Origin: Deltaproteobacteria bacterium
GTDB taxonomy: Bacteria > Desulfobacterota > DSM-4660 > Desulfatiglandales > Desulfatiglandaceae
Length of the DNA stretch: 33,899 bases
Assembly: GCA_022340265.1 (NCBI GenBank)
Contig: JAJDOH010000315.1
Location: 1 to 33,899 of the forward strand
Direction: 5' to 3'
The notes below the pieces were generated by a model. It was given only the letters and a program-made list of their open reading frames with translations, had not been told where the DNA came from and ran no database searches. The stretch's first letter is position 1, and every line of letters begins with the position of its first letter. Positions 16,801 through 23,504 of this stretch are shown here, piece by piece. The position numbers and the translations under genes were made by a program.

Positions 16801-19616
16801 CAGGTGACGGGTTCCGGGCCGGACACGGTTGCCTGCTGGTCCACATCCACCCATTGATGGACATAGCGGGTGATATAAGCGTTGCCGGCACCTTTGACCC
16901 GGGCGGCCTTGGTTTCCCTTCTGGACAGGGTTACCGTAATGGGCACCCCTTTTTGAGGCATTCCCCGGCTGTCCACTACCAGCAGTTCTACGAAAGCCGG
17001 TTGATCCTCTTCCATCACCCACGCCAGTCGCCGAAGGCCCACATAACGGTTTCGGGCGGCATAGTGGGCGAGTGCCCTACCCGCAATGGATTTACCCCTG
17101 TCGTCACGGACCGCGCTTTCAACCATCAATTGGCCGTAGAGAATCTTCCCCGCCGGCAGTATAAATTGGGAGTCGGCGTCTCCTTGAGGGGTTAACTTGT
17201 TTTCCGTTTGAAAAACCGTCTCTTCAGACGAGGCCTTGGGCAGGGTGGTATCGAACTGAAAATTTTGAAAAGCTTCCGGTTTCGGAATGAGCCTACGGCT
17301 TCTGATAACAGCTGTCACACGGTTGTGCGCATCCCCATAAGGCCCTCCCCCGTGAAGTCTGGCATGGGTTGAGATAAGGACGTCGTCTCCGGTTTTAAAA
17401 AGACGGCCGTTCAAATCGGTGGTGACCTTGAAGGGGGATGGTGTGAAATCGCTTACCAGCACTCTCATGGGCTCCATTGTCCATTTGGCAAAAGTTGCTG
17501 AGAGTTCAAACCGGTACCATCCCACGGCGGCTGTTTTGGGTACCTGAAACTCTCCATTGGCGGCACCAAACGCGTTGAGCGTGAGATCCTTTATTTCATG
17601 GACTGTTTTTCCCATGGGGTCCAGTACCTTGAGATGGTAGCCGGAAGAAGGAGGGGGGACGAAAGTATTCTTGTCCTGGTTTCTCACGTAGAGCTTGAAT
17701 TGAATCGCATCTCCAGCACGGTATACGCCCTGGGCCGTGGTTCCCCAGGCATGCAAATGCCCGTAACGTTGTCGCATGTGGGGCCAGAGGGTGTTGCCGG
17801 ATGCACGGTAGGTATCCACTCGAAAGGGTCCGTCCAGGGGCAGGATTGCCATCTCCTCTTCTTTTTGAATTCGCACGAAAAGATGAGGCTTTTTCATGCC
17901 GTAGGCTTCCAAGGCTGTCAGAAACGGGTCGATGGTTTTGGTTCCTGCCAGCATAACGGTGCCGTTGGCATCGGTTACGCCGTGGGTCAAGGGAGAAGGT
18001 TTCAAGGGGAGGGCACTGTAAGTGTCACGGTAGATGCTCACGCGAGCCCCTTCAACGGGGAGGCCGGTGGCAAAATCCGTGACCCAGGCCAGCGAGTTGT
18101 AATGTCCGATCTTGACATGGACCTGGTAGGGAGTCACCTGAGCCATGAACCAGGTTTCCCATGAATTTTTTTTGACTGGCGGCCGACTGTGAACCGTCCC
18201 CTGGACCACTCCGGAAGCGTGATTCAGCATTTCACGGGTTCCCAGGGGAATTTTGAAAGCGATGTCCTGGACCTTTGGAACTTGAAGGGTTTGTTTCCGC
18301 TGCGTTTCTTTGCCATGAACCGTCAGCCGGTCGTAGGATATGTTCACCTCATCCAGATTGGTTACCACCAGCGGGACCTGTGAATCCACACCCTTTTCAA
18401 GGACTGCCTGTCCATGGGTGAGAACGAAATTCGGCAGACGGTGATCCGTCATGAAAGTTATGTTTATGGGCGCTTCAAGTGGGCGCCCGAATACATCCCG
18501 GAGGGCATGTTTATCGCTTTTGATTTGGTACTGGTGAAACGCTTTCAGCAGTTCCGGAATCCAGACTTTATAGATTTCTCCTTTTTTATGGGGATAGCTG
18601 AGATTTGCGTATCCGGTTCGGTTGGCCCAGGGGTCATAATCCGTGCGTCCTCCGGCCAGATCCGGCGTGAAGGTGACATTATTCCTGAATTCTTCTGGAC
18701 GAACCGGTGAAGAGAAAAGGAGTGCCGCCTGTCTCAGGGGATTACAGCGGTTTTTAAGGGCGCCGGAATCGTTTGGGGCATTTTGAACGGTCTTGCCGCT
18801 GTTGTCGGTGCATTCCACCCCTTCAAAGGAAAAGGGCGGAAATGTGGCAAAAGAAACCAGAATCCTTTTCTCAATGCCTTTCTCCGGACCCACAAAAGAA
18901 ATGATACCGGGATCCACTCGAAGTACCACCTCTGAATCCGGCGACAATTCTTTTTCCGGTGTTATCAGCCAGACGCGACGGGCGATTGCATTAAGATCCG
19001 CCGCGGAATGCTTGAAAGGTTTTTCCTTGACGTCCGGATCCGTTGAAACCGCAACGCCCATATGCCTGTTTCCCTGGCCCTTTGAAGCAAAAAAGACATG
19101 GTTGGCGACGGAATCCTTGAAAACCGGCTGGTTGAAAGTCAGCCGAATAACCGGCATTCCCGGTGCGGGCCATGTTCTGAACCACACGTTGCTCACCTTT
19201 GGTCGAATCGTTGTGAAGCTCGTTTTAAACGGTTCTTCAAGGGTGGCCCCATCCTGCGATCTGATTCCCGGATGAACGACAATATTGTAGGAGGTCGCGG
19301 GTGTGAAGGCTGACGTTTCATCCAGATGACAGGCCAGTGTTTTGCTGTTGAGCCAGCGCCATTGGCAATTGAGGGAAGGGGAGATTTCAATGGGAATTTC
19401 AGATGCCTTTCGCGCCATGCGTCCGATGGGTACCACGGGTCTGTCAAATTGAAACACGATCTGACGGCCCGCGGGTACATCCGTTCCGGAAGGGGTGATT
19501 CGGGTGATGCGCAGGGGAAGGGGGGCGGCCCGCGTCTGGCAGAGAGTGCCTGCCAGGATGAGCAGGATTGCCATAATCAAAGAAAAAGTTTTACCGATGG
19601 TGGTGGCGTAACCCAT
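13809..19616 (-). CDS. Bacterial alpha-2-macroglobulin, thioester type (YfhM-like)
   Basis: A 1935-aa periplasmic protease trap. I place the start at 19616 (MGYATTIGKTF) because it begins an export signal (FSLIMAILLILAGTL, cleavage near TRA-AP). The frame is open for 89 more codons upstream, but those lie inside rmuC and read as out-of-frame Arg/Pro-rich sequence. Successive macroglobulin beta-sandwich domains fill the first 1250 residues. A poly-Gly linker follows (GADTGGGGGADIS, encoded by a GCC-rich repeat near 16040), then the conserved FVSYWNPSIITDKEG and the thioester C1421-W-E-Q, then the alpha/alpha toroid (SYYVPKDRYVSPYLSAYTAL-type repeats). The family covalently captures attacking proteases and usually works with PbpC, which repairs peptidoglycan. 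The E. coli homologue is a lipoprotein of about 1650 aa. Here no clear lipobox is seen (AGTLC lacks the usual small residue at -1), and the protein is longer. Confidence 0.93.
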   Translation of the reverse strand: MGYATTIGKTFSLIMAILLILAGTLCQTRAAPLPLRITRITPSGTDVPAGRQIVFQFDRPVVPIGRMARKASEIPIEISPSLNCQWRWLNSKTLACHLDETSAFTPATSYNIVVHPGIRSQDGATLEEPFKTSFTTIRPKVSNVWFRTWPAPGMPVIRLTFNQPVFKDSVANHVFFASKGQGNRHMGVAVSTDPDVKEKPFKHSAADLNAIARRVWLITPEKELSPDSEVVLRVDPGIISFVGPEKGIEKRILVSFATFPPFSFEGVECTDNSGKTVQNAPNDSGALKNRCNPLRQAALLFSSPVRPEEFRNNVTFTPDLAGGRTDYDPWANRTGYANLSYPHKKGEIYKVWIPELLKAFHQYQIKSDKHALRDVFGRPLEAPINITFMTDHRLPNFVLTHGQAVLEKGVDSQVPLVVTNLDEVNISYDRLTVHGKETQRKQTLQVPKVQDIAFKIPLGTREMLNHASGVVQGTVHSRPPVKKNSWETWFMAQVTPYQVHVKIGHYNSLAWVTDFATGLPVEGARVSIYRDTYSALPLKPSPLTHGVTDANGTVMLAGTKTIDPFLTALEAYGMKKPHLFVRIQKEEEMAILPLDGPFRVDTYRASGNTLWPHMRQRYGHLHAWGTTAQGVYRAGDAIQFKLYVRNQDKNTFVPPPSSGYHLKVLDPMGKTVHEIKDLTLNAFGAANGEFQVPKTAAVGWYRFELSATFAKWTMEPMRVLVSDFTPSPFKVTTDLNGRLFKTGDDVLISTHARLHGGGPYGDAHNRVTAVIRSRRLIPKPEAFQNFQFDTTLPKASSEETVFQTENKLTPQGDADSQFILPAGKILYGQLMVESAVRDDRGKSIAGRALAHYAARNRYVGLRRLAWVMEEDQPAFVELLVVDSRGMPQKGVPITVTLSRRETKAARVKGAGNAYITRYVHQWVDVDQQATVSGPEPVTCSLTPRDPGVHRITAVIKDTKGRNHSTRMMQWVVGKGQVVWHERPGNRLEIIPEKNRYAAGDKARYLIKNPFPGARALVTTERYGVLRHWVQTLEGSTPTISFNVTRNEAPGFYLSVVVISPRIEQPPLKPGEVDLGKPTFRMGYAKTGVFDPGTELKVDVIPDHESYKPGSRVTVKLKAKITEKAESAPVELAVVVLDESVFDMIAKGSDYFNPHKGFYTLDGLDMENFSLLMGLVGRQKFEKKGADTGGGGGADISLRSVFKFVSYWNPSIITDKEGNALISFDAPDNLTGWRVLAMAATPGNRMGLGQGRFSVNQPTEIRPVMPNQVIKGDKFEAGFSIMNRTSNERKLKAVITARGPIRTSVDKTSLVRNFELSLSPFERHTLWLPVETIGAGKIEFTAKAWDKTDGDGVKHTLTVNKRYFLETAAQYGNTTKPSAAETVRFPKEMRTDVGEIAVLLSPTVLGNLEGAFQYLKDYPYTCWEQILTKGVMASHYHDLKGYLASDFKWPDSEKLPSRTLQRASDFQAPNGGMAYYVPKDRYVSPYLSAYTALAFTWLQEAGFKIPQTVREKLSTYLRTLLRRNTFPDFYSKGMAATVRAVALAALANEGKVNRSDLERYAPHVKGMSLFGQAHFLLAALRVPGTDELRSHVAKLILGHGNESAGKMVFGETIDDGFTRILASPLRTNGAILSALVAYVGTDQGKSLVGDIPFKLVRFITQARKKADHWENTQSNIFCMKGLIDYARQYEDKNPDYTVRTLFDGEILGEAAFKDLRDKAKSFSRPIQKMDPGKTAAVNMEKDGRGRFYYVTRLSYAPLGEGAEGVNAGIEIHREYNLLKHDKWQVLKNPMQLERGDLVRVDLFLSLPAARNFVVVDDPVPGGLEPVNRDLATASTVDADRGVYTPADGSWWFKHGDWFSYGISRWSFYHQELRHNAARFYSEYLPAGNYHLSYTSQVIAPGEFTVLPVHGEEMYDPDVYGRGVTDLIMVEKASRKK

Positions 19617-19668
19617 GACGATTCTCCCGCTGATACGATGTGGCCGGTGTCCAAAAGCCAATGGTGAA

Positions 19669-21021
19669 TCACTTTTCGTGTTCCGATTCCCGATGTGACA
19701 GCTGGATCTTTTCCACTTTTGAAAGTTTGCGCGAAATGGCGCGGCTGCGCACCTCCGCCTGATCGATGGTGTTGCCGGCTTCCTGAATTTTCTTTCTGGT
19801 CTTGGCCAGGGCATCTCCAAACCGGCCGAATTCGGTTTTGAGCGCCCCCAGAAGCTCCCACACTTCGCTGGTGCGTTTTTCAATGGCCAGGGTGCGAAAG
19901 CCGATCTGAAGGCTGTTCAGAAGGGCAGACAAGGTGGTGGGACCCGTGACCACCACGCGGTATTCCAGTTGAAGTGCATTGCAAAGACCGGGGCGACGGA
20001 GTACCTCTGCAAAAAGCCCTTCCACCGGGAGGAACATGATGGCGAAATCCGTTGTTCGGGGGGGCGCCACATATTTGTCGTGAATGGCTTTTGCCTCCGC
20101 TCTGATGTGCATTTCCAGCTGTTTCAGGTGTCGGTCGGCACTATCCTTGTCGGCACGTTCCAGCGCATCCAGCAGACGCTGATAGTCTTCCTGGGGAAAT
20201 TTTGCATCGATGGGAAGCCAAAGCACCTGGTTTGGGTCTTTTCCCTGGCCGGGGAGACGGAGGGCGAATTCCACCCGTTCAAGGCTGTTGTGTCCGGTGG
20301 CCACATTGGTGTCATATTGATCCGGTGTCAGAATTTGTTCAAGTATGGCGGCCAGCCGAACTTCTCCCCAGGTGCCGCGGGCCCGTACATTGGTGAGAAC
20401 CCGCTTCAAGTCGCCGACGCCGTTTGCCAGTTGCTGCATTTCTCCAAGTCCGCGGTAGACCTGTTCCAGCCGCTGGCTGACCTGTTTGAAGGATTCACCG
20501 ACCCGTTTTTCCAGGTTAATATGCAGCTGTTCATCGACTGTTTCCCTGATTCGCTCAAGATGCCTGTTGTTTTCATCGCGAATGCGGTTCAACTGGACGT
20601 CTACGGACTTCCGAAGGATTTCCGATTTTTCTTCATTGAGGCGGGTCAACGCCATGAGTTGCCGGGCAAAAGAATCGAGCTGTGCCTTTTGCATTCCGGC
20701 ATTTTCAGTCAGCCTTCCAAGAAGGTTGTCCGTCATGCGACTCAAACCGCTTCCCATTTCTTCACGGGCCAGGTGCGCCCGACGGTCTGTTTCGTTACGA
20801 TTTTGGGCACTTTCTTCATAAAGTGCTTTCGAAAGTCCTTGAAGACGTTCCCCCAGCTGTTCCAACTGCTGTGCCATGGGGATATCTTCAGAGGGTTGTT
20901 TTTTAAACAAACGAAGCAGCACCACAAATAAAAGGGACAGGGTAAGGGCCAGCATCAACAGTGATATTGCGCTCTCGTTTTCAAGGAATAGCTTGACAGC
21001 GTTTTCTAAAAGCTGGGACAT
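19669..21021 (-). CDS. rmuC: DNA recombination protein RmuC
   Basis: A 450-aa RmuC-family protein. It has an N-terminal membrane helix (about residues 18-40, ISLLMLALTLSLLFVVLLRL), a long heptad-rich coiled coil to about residue 200, then the RmuC nuclease-like core with GTWGEVRLAAILEQIL, LPIDAKFPQEDYQRLL and DFAIMFLPVEGLFAEVL. The PIDAKFP segment resembles the Asp/Lys core of PD-(D/E)XK enzymes. In E. coli, loss of RmuC raises inversion at short inverted repeats; its biochemical action is not settled. The stop lies 52 bp before the macroglobulin start, so the two may be co-transcribed. A TTGACA-N18-TACACT promoter candidate lies 70-100 bp upstream of the ATG. A perfect palindrome ACCGCGCGGT sits at 21031-21040 just before the start, where a ribosome site would be expected. 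Confidence 0.93.
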   Translation of the reverse strand: MSQLLENAVKLFLENESAISLLMLALTLSLLFVVLLRLFKKQPSEDIPMAQQLEQLGERLQGLSKALYEESAQNRNETDRRAHLAREEMGSGLSRMTDNLLGRLTENAGMQKAQLDSFARQLMALTRLNEEKSEILRKSVDVQLNRIRDENNRHLERIRETVDEQLHINLEKRVGESFKQVSQRLEQVYRGLGEMQQLANGVGDLKRVLTNVRARGTWGEVRLAAILEQILTPDQYDTNVATGHNSLERVEFALRLPGQGKDPNQVLWLPIDAKFPQEDYQRLLDALERADKDSADRHLKQLEMHIRAEAKAIHDKYVAPPRTTDFAIMFLPVEGLFAEVLRRPGLCNALQLEYRVVVTGPTTLSALLNSLQIGFRTLAIEKRTSEVWELLGALKTEFGRFGDALAKTRKKIQEAGNTIDQAEVRSRAISRKLSKVEKIQLSHRESEHEK

Positions 21022-21051
21022 GGTGAATGAACCGCGCGGTTGAGAGGTCTG

Positions 21052-21080
21052 TTTTCAGGCAGTGAAGATGGCCCGATAAT
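21052..21080 (+). promoter_or_regulatory. Candidate sigma-70 promoter reading into the rmuC/omp gap
   Basis: TTTTCA (4 of 6) at 21052-21057 and GATAAT (5 of 6) at 21075-21080 are separated by exactly 17 bp. The predicted start is near 21087 (GGGGAG). It would drive the candidate small RNA on the plus strand. Confidence 0.5.
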
Positions 21081-21090
21081 TTTACTGGGG

Positions 21091-21120
21091 AGTGTAGAAG
21101 AAATCGATGTTGGGTGTCAA
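21091..21120 (-). promoter_or_regulatory. rmuC: Candidate sigma-70 promoter for rmuC
   Basis: On the minus strand TTGACA (6 of 6, at 21115-21120) and TACACT (4 of 6, at 21091-21096) are separated by 18 bp, with a predicted start near 21084 and a leader of about 60 nt. It interlocks with the plus-strand promoter at 21052-21080. Confidence 0.45.
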
Positions 21121-21197
21121 GATGGAGATGAGGGAGCCCCCCAAGCGTCTCTTCTTGTTTAGGAGGAGAAGAGATGCAGGGAGGGCTCAACTGTTAG

Positions 21198-21218
21198 ATG
21201 GCCAAGGGCCATTTTTTT
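21198..21218 (+). terminator. Rho-independent terminator on the plus strand
   Basis: The perfect stem ATGGCC-AAG-GGCCAT is followed at once by seven T residues. It ends 4 bp short of the stop codon of the minus-strand outer-membrane protein gene. In the minus direction the hairpin is followed by CTAACAG, so it suits plus-strand transcription. Confidence 0.65.
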
Positions 21219-21222
21219 CTAA

Positions 21223-22077
21223 TTAGAACGCCATGGAAAGCGTCACCCCACCAAATAAATGATCCGCACTGTTGCCCAGGCTGGTGGCCTTTAGCAGTTT
21301 ATCGGCTGCATTGCCCAGCGGAAATGAGTAGGCGATCATGGGCGTGGCGGTGAAATATTTCAGGAAGGGGATGGTCATGCCAACGGAAACCAGTCCATTT
21401 TGAAAGTTGTTGAACTCGCTGGTGGTCGGCGTCAGATCATGGTTATAATCAACGATGCTGTTGTTATCGGAGATGTAATAGGCGATGGAGGCTCCCAGAT
21501 CGACGCTCATGTCATAAGGAAGTTCAAAGGAATGGGAAATGCCCAGATCGAAATACCAGCCGGGGTATTCATCGACATCATAGTAAATGGTTAGTGTCGG
21601 TGCTAAAAGCACGTCACCACCCAGGCTCAGGTAGAATTCCTGAGTGTCATCCGTGCCGTCCAGGGCATAATAGATATATCCGACACCCACGCCTAAGGGA
21701 CCGAAGCTGTGATCGTAGGCAACTGTCATGTCGGTTTCGTTCCATTTAGAATTGCCTTCATTGGGGCCCGCGTAGACATCGGTGTCCAGGTTTCCCCACA
21801 GATTGAAGCTGAACCCCTTGTAGCCGACGGTCGCTGAGGGTTGGATGACAAGACTGTCCTTGCTCAGTTCATAGCCCCGCCAGATATATTGGCTTAAGAA
21901 AGCAACATCAAGGCCCGCAGTGGGGACATCTTCAACGGCTTTGCCCGTCTCGGCAATGGTGGTGCCTTCACCCGGCGCCAGGGGTTCTTCCTCCGCTGCG
22001 GCCATACCGATCGGTATCAGGAACAGGCACAGCAACAGCAAAGACATAATTTTTGCGATGATTCCAGCCATTTTCAT
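21223..22077 (-). CDS. Outer-membrane beta-barrel protein, TorF/Gcw_chp-like putative porin
   Basis: A 284-aa protein with a clear signal peptide (residues 1-28, cleaved near AAA-EEE). After an acidic linker come alternating hydrophobic/polar strands with many aromatic residues: VAFLSQYIWRGYELS, SATVGYKGFSFNLWGNLDTD, VGYIYYALDGTD, YYDVDEYPGWYFDLGISHSF. It ends in LSMAF with a terminal Phe, the usual outer-membrane insertion signal. The opening 'SQYIWRG' strand followed by 'VQPSA' resembles the TorF/Gcw_chp (TIGR02001) family of putative porins; function in that family is poorly known. It lies 92 bp downstream of amtB on the same strand and has a good GGAGG ribosome site, so it is probably co-expressed with the ammonium channel, perhaps as an outer-membrane route under nitrogen limitation. 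That link is contextual only. Confidence 0.82.
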   Translation of the reverse strand: MKMAGIIAKIMSLLLLCLFLIPIGMAAAEEEPLAPGEGTTIAETGKAVEDVPTAGLDVAFLSQYIWRGYELSKDSLVIQPSATVGYKGFSFNLWGNLDTDVYAGPNEGNSKWNETDMTVAYDHSFGPLGVGVGYIYYALDGTDDTQEFYLSLGGDVLLAPTLTIYYDVDEYPGWYFDLGISHSFELPYDMSVDLGASIAYYISDNNSIVDYNHDLTPTTSEFNNFQNGLVSVGMTIPFLKYFTATPMIAYSFPLGNAADKLLKATSLGNSADHLFGGVTLSMAF

Positions 22078-22107
22078 TCTCTTTCCTCCCTAAATTTGTG
22101 TTTTTTT

Positions 22108-22139
22108 GACCCATTCATTTTTAATGAATGGGTCTTTTT
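22108..22139 (+). terminator. Strong hairpin between amtB and omp, terminator-like on the plus strand
   Basis: A perfect 12-bp stem (GACCCATTCATT and AATGAATGGGTC) around TTT is followed by TTTTT on the plus strand and preceded there by seven T residues. Read in the operon direction it is flanked by A-runs, so it is not a classic terminator for amtB. It would instead sit as a stable hairpin in the amtB-omp intercistronic RNA. Confidence 0.5.
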
Positions 22140-22169
22140 CAAGACAACTCCGTGCAATTGAACATCCGT

Positions 22170-23504
22170 TTACTTCTGCACATAGGATGATGTTTCAAAG
22201 TCCGGGTAAGCGTTACCACCGTGTTCGCTGTAATCCAGCCCTTCCCGTTCCTCGTCAGCGGAGACCCTGAGACCGATGGTTTTGTCAATGATTTTAAAAA
22301 GGATGAACGCGGTGCCAAAGGTCCAGACAAAACAGGCGACAATTCCCAGAATCTGCACGCCGATGATCTTGCCGGACGTTCCACCGATGTTAAACAGACC
22401 GGCCGCCAGCGTTCCCCATGCACCATTTATACCATGCACGGAGACGGCACCCACCGGATCATCCACCTTGATTTTGTCGAAGAAGAAGACCGAAAAGACC
22501 ACAATGATACCTGCGATGGCGCCGATGATGACGGCGCTGAAGGGTGTAACATTGGCACAGGGCGCCGTGATGGCCACCAGGCCCGCGAGAGCACCGTTCA
22601 AGCTCATGCCGATATCAGGCTTTCCGATTTTGATCCAGCTGGTGAACATGGCCAGAACGGCGCCGGCCGCCGCCGCCAGGTTGGTATTGACAAAGATCAT
22701 GGCAATGTCCGTGGTGGCGGCTGTTGTGGAACCGGGGTTGAATCCGAACCATCCCAGCCAGAGGATAAAAACGCCGAGAGCGGCAAGGGGCAGGTTGTGG
22801 CCGAGAATGGGGCTGACTTTTCCGTCTTTGGTAAATTTCCCAATCCGGGGTCCCAGTACAATGGCGCCGGCTAGGGCTGCCCAGCCACCCACCGAATGGA
22901 CCACTGTGGATCCGGCAAAATCAATAAATCCCAGCTTCTCCAGCCAGCCACCGCCGTGGAAAAGTCCTCCCCAGGCCCAACCGCCGAAAATGGGATAGAT
23001 AATGGCGCAGATAAAAACGCTGTACACCATATAACCCGAAAATTTGGTTCTTTCGGCCATGGCGCCTGAAACGATGGTGGCGGCGGTTGCCGCAAACACC
23101 ACCTGGAACATCCAGAAGGCCAGCACCCAGGGATCTCCTCCAACCTTGAAATCGCTCAGGAAAAACCCGGAAGTGCCTATCCAGCCTTTGGAAACGCCGA
23201 ACATCAAAGCAAAGCCGATGGCCCAGAAAGCCAGACTTCCCATGGCAAAGTCCATGAGGTTCTTCATCATGATATTGATGGCGTTTTTGGCACGGGTGAA
23301 ACCCGCTTCAACCATGGCAAAACCGGCCTGCATGAAAAAGACCAGGGCGGCCGCTACCAGGGTCCAGACATAATCGGCATGGGTCTGCACCAGTGCAATG
23401 GCTTCTTTGTTGGTAATGGCCGTGGGGGGCTCATCTCCGGCCCATGCCCGGCTTATGCCGAAAACAGCAAAAAGCAAAAAAAGAACAGTCGATTTCCTAA
23501 ACAT
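22170..23504 (-). CDS. amtB: Ammonium transporter
   Basis: A 444-aa Amt/Rh-family channel that conducts ammonium across the inner membrane. A cleavable signal sequence (FLLFAVFGISRAWA-GDE) precedes about eleven membrane helices. Family marks include VFFMQAGFAMVEAGFTRAKNA at the first helix, the twin pore histidines in FAGSTVVHSVGGW and VSVHGINGAWG, and WLGWFGFNPGS. The cytoplasmic C-terminal tail (IGLRVSADEEREGLDYSEHG) is the conserved segment that contacts PII proteins. No glnK or glnB lies on either side, although amtB is usually paired with one. A sigma-54 promoter is evident about 70-85 bp upstream, and AGGAG precedes the ATG by 8 nt. The outer-membrane protein gene follows. Confidence 0.96.
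   Translation of the reverse strand: MFRKSTVLFLLFAVFGISRAWAGDEPPTAITNKEAIALVQTHADYVWTLVAAALVFFMQAGFAMVEAGFTRAKNAINIMMKNLMDFAMGSLAFWAIGFALMFGVSKGWIGTSGFFLSDFKVGGDPWVLAFWMFQVVFAATAATIVSGAMAERTKFSGYMVYSVFICAIIYPIFGGWAWGGLFHGGGWLEKLGFIDFAGSTVVHSVGGWAALAGAIVLGPRIGKFTKDGKVSPILGHNLPLAALGVFILWLGWFGFNPGSTTAATTDIAMIFVNTNLAAAAGAVLAMFTSWIKIGKPDIGMSLNGALAGLVAITAPCANVTPFSAVIIGAIAGIIVVFSVFFFDKIKVDDPVGAVSVHGINGAWGTLAAGLFNIGGTSGKIIGVQILGIVACFVWTFGTAFILFKIIDKTIGLRVSADEEREGLDYSEHGGNAYPDFETSSYVQK

Larger units (their letters stand above)
21087..21219 (+). ncRNA. Candidate structured small RNA with AGGAGG apical loop and GGA motifs
   Basis: A predicted transcript of about 130 nt bounded by a promoter (21052-21080) and a Rho-independent terminator (21198-21218). 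Its centre folds into a 20-bp imperfect hairpin. Positions 21134-21142 pair with 21179-21188 (one bulged A at 21182); 145-147 pair with 175-177; 148-155 (TCTCTTCT) pair with 167-174 (AGAAGAGA). The 11-nt loop TGTTTAGGAGG spans 156-166. One pair (G147-U175) is a wobble allowed only in plus-strand RNA. GGA occurs about six times (GGGGAG, ATGGAG, AGGGAG, AGGAGGAG, AGGGAG). This resembles CsrA/RsmA-sequestering RNAs, but that is an inference. A 7-codon reading frame (21174-21197) ends right before the terminator, so a leader-peptide attenuator is an alternative. Confidence 0.5.

Noticed and set aside
19617..19883. N-terminal extension of the macroglobulin by 89 codons
   Set aside because: It overlaps rmuC out of frame, is Arg/Pro-rich and would bury the signal peptide that begins at 19616.
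19969..20931. A 320-codon open frame on the plus strand
   Set aside because: It is antisense to rmuC, with no ribosome site and no recognisable domain.
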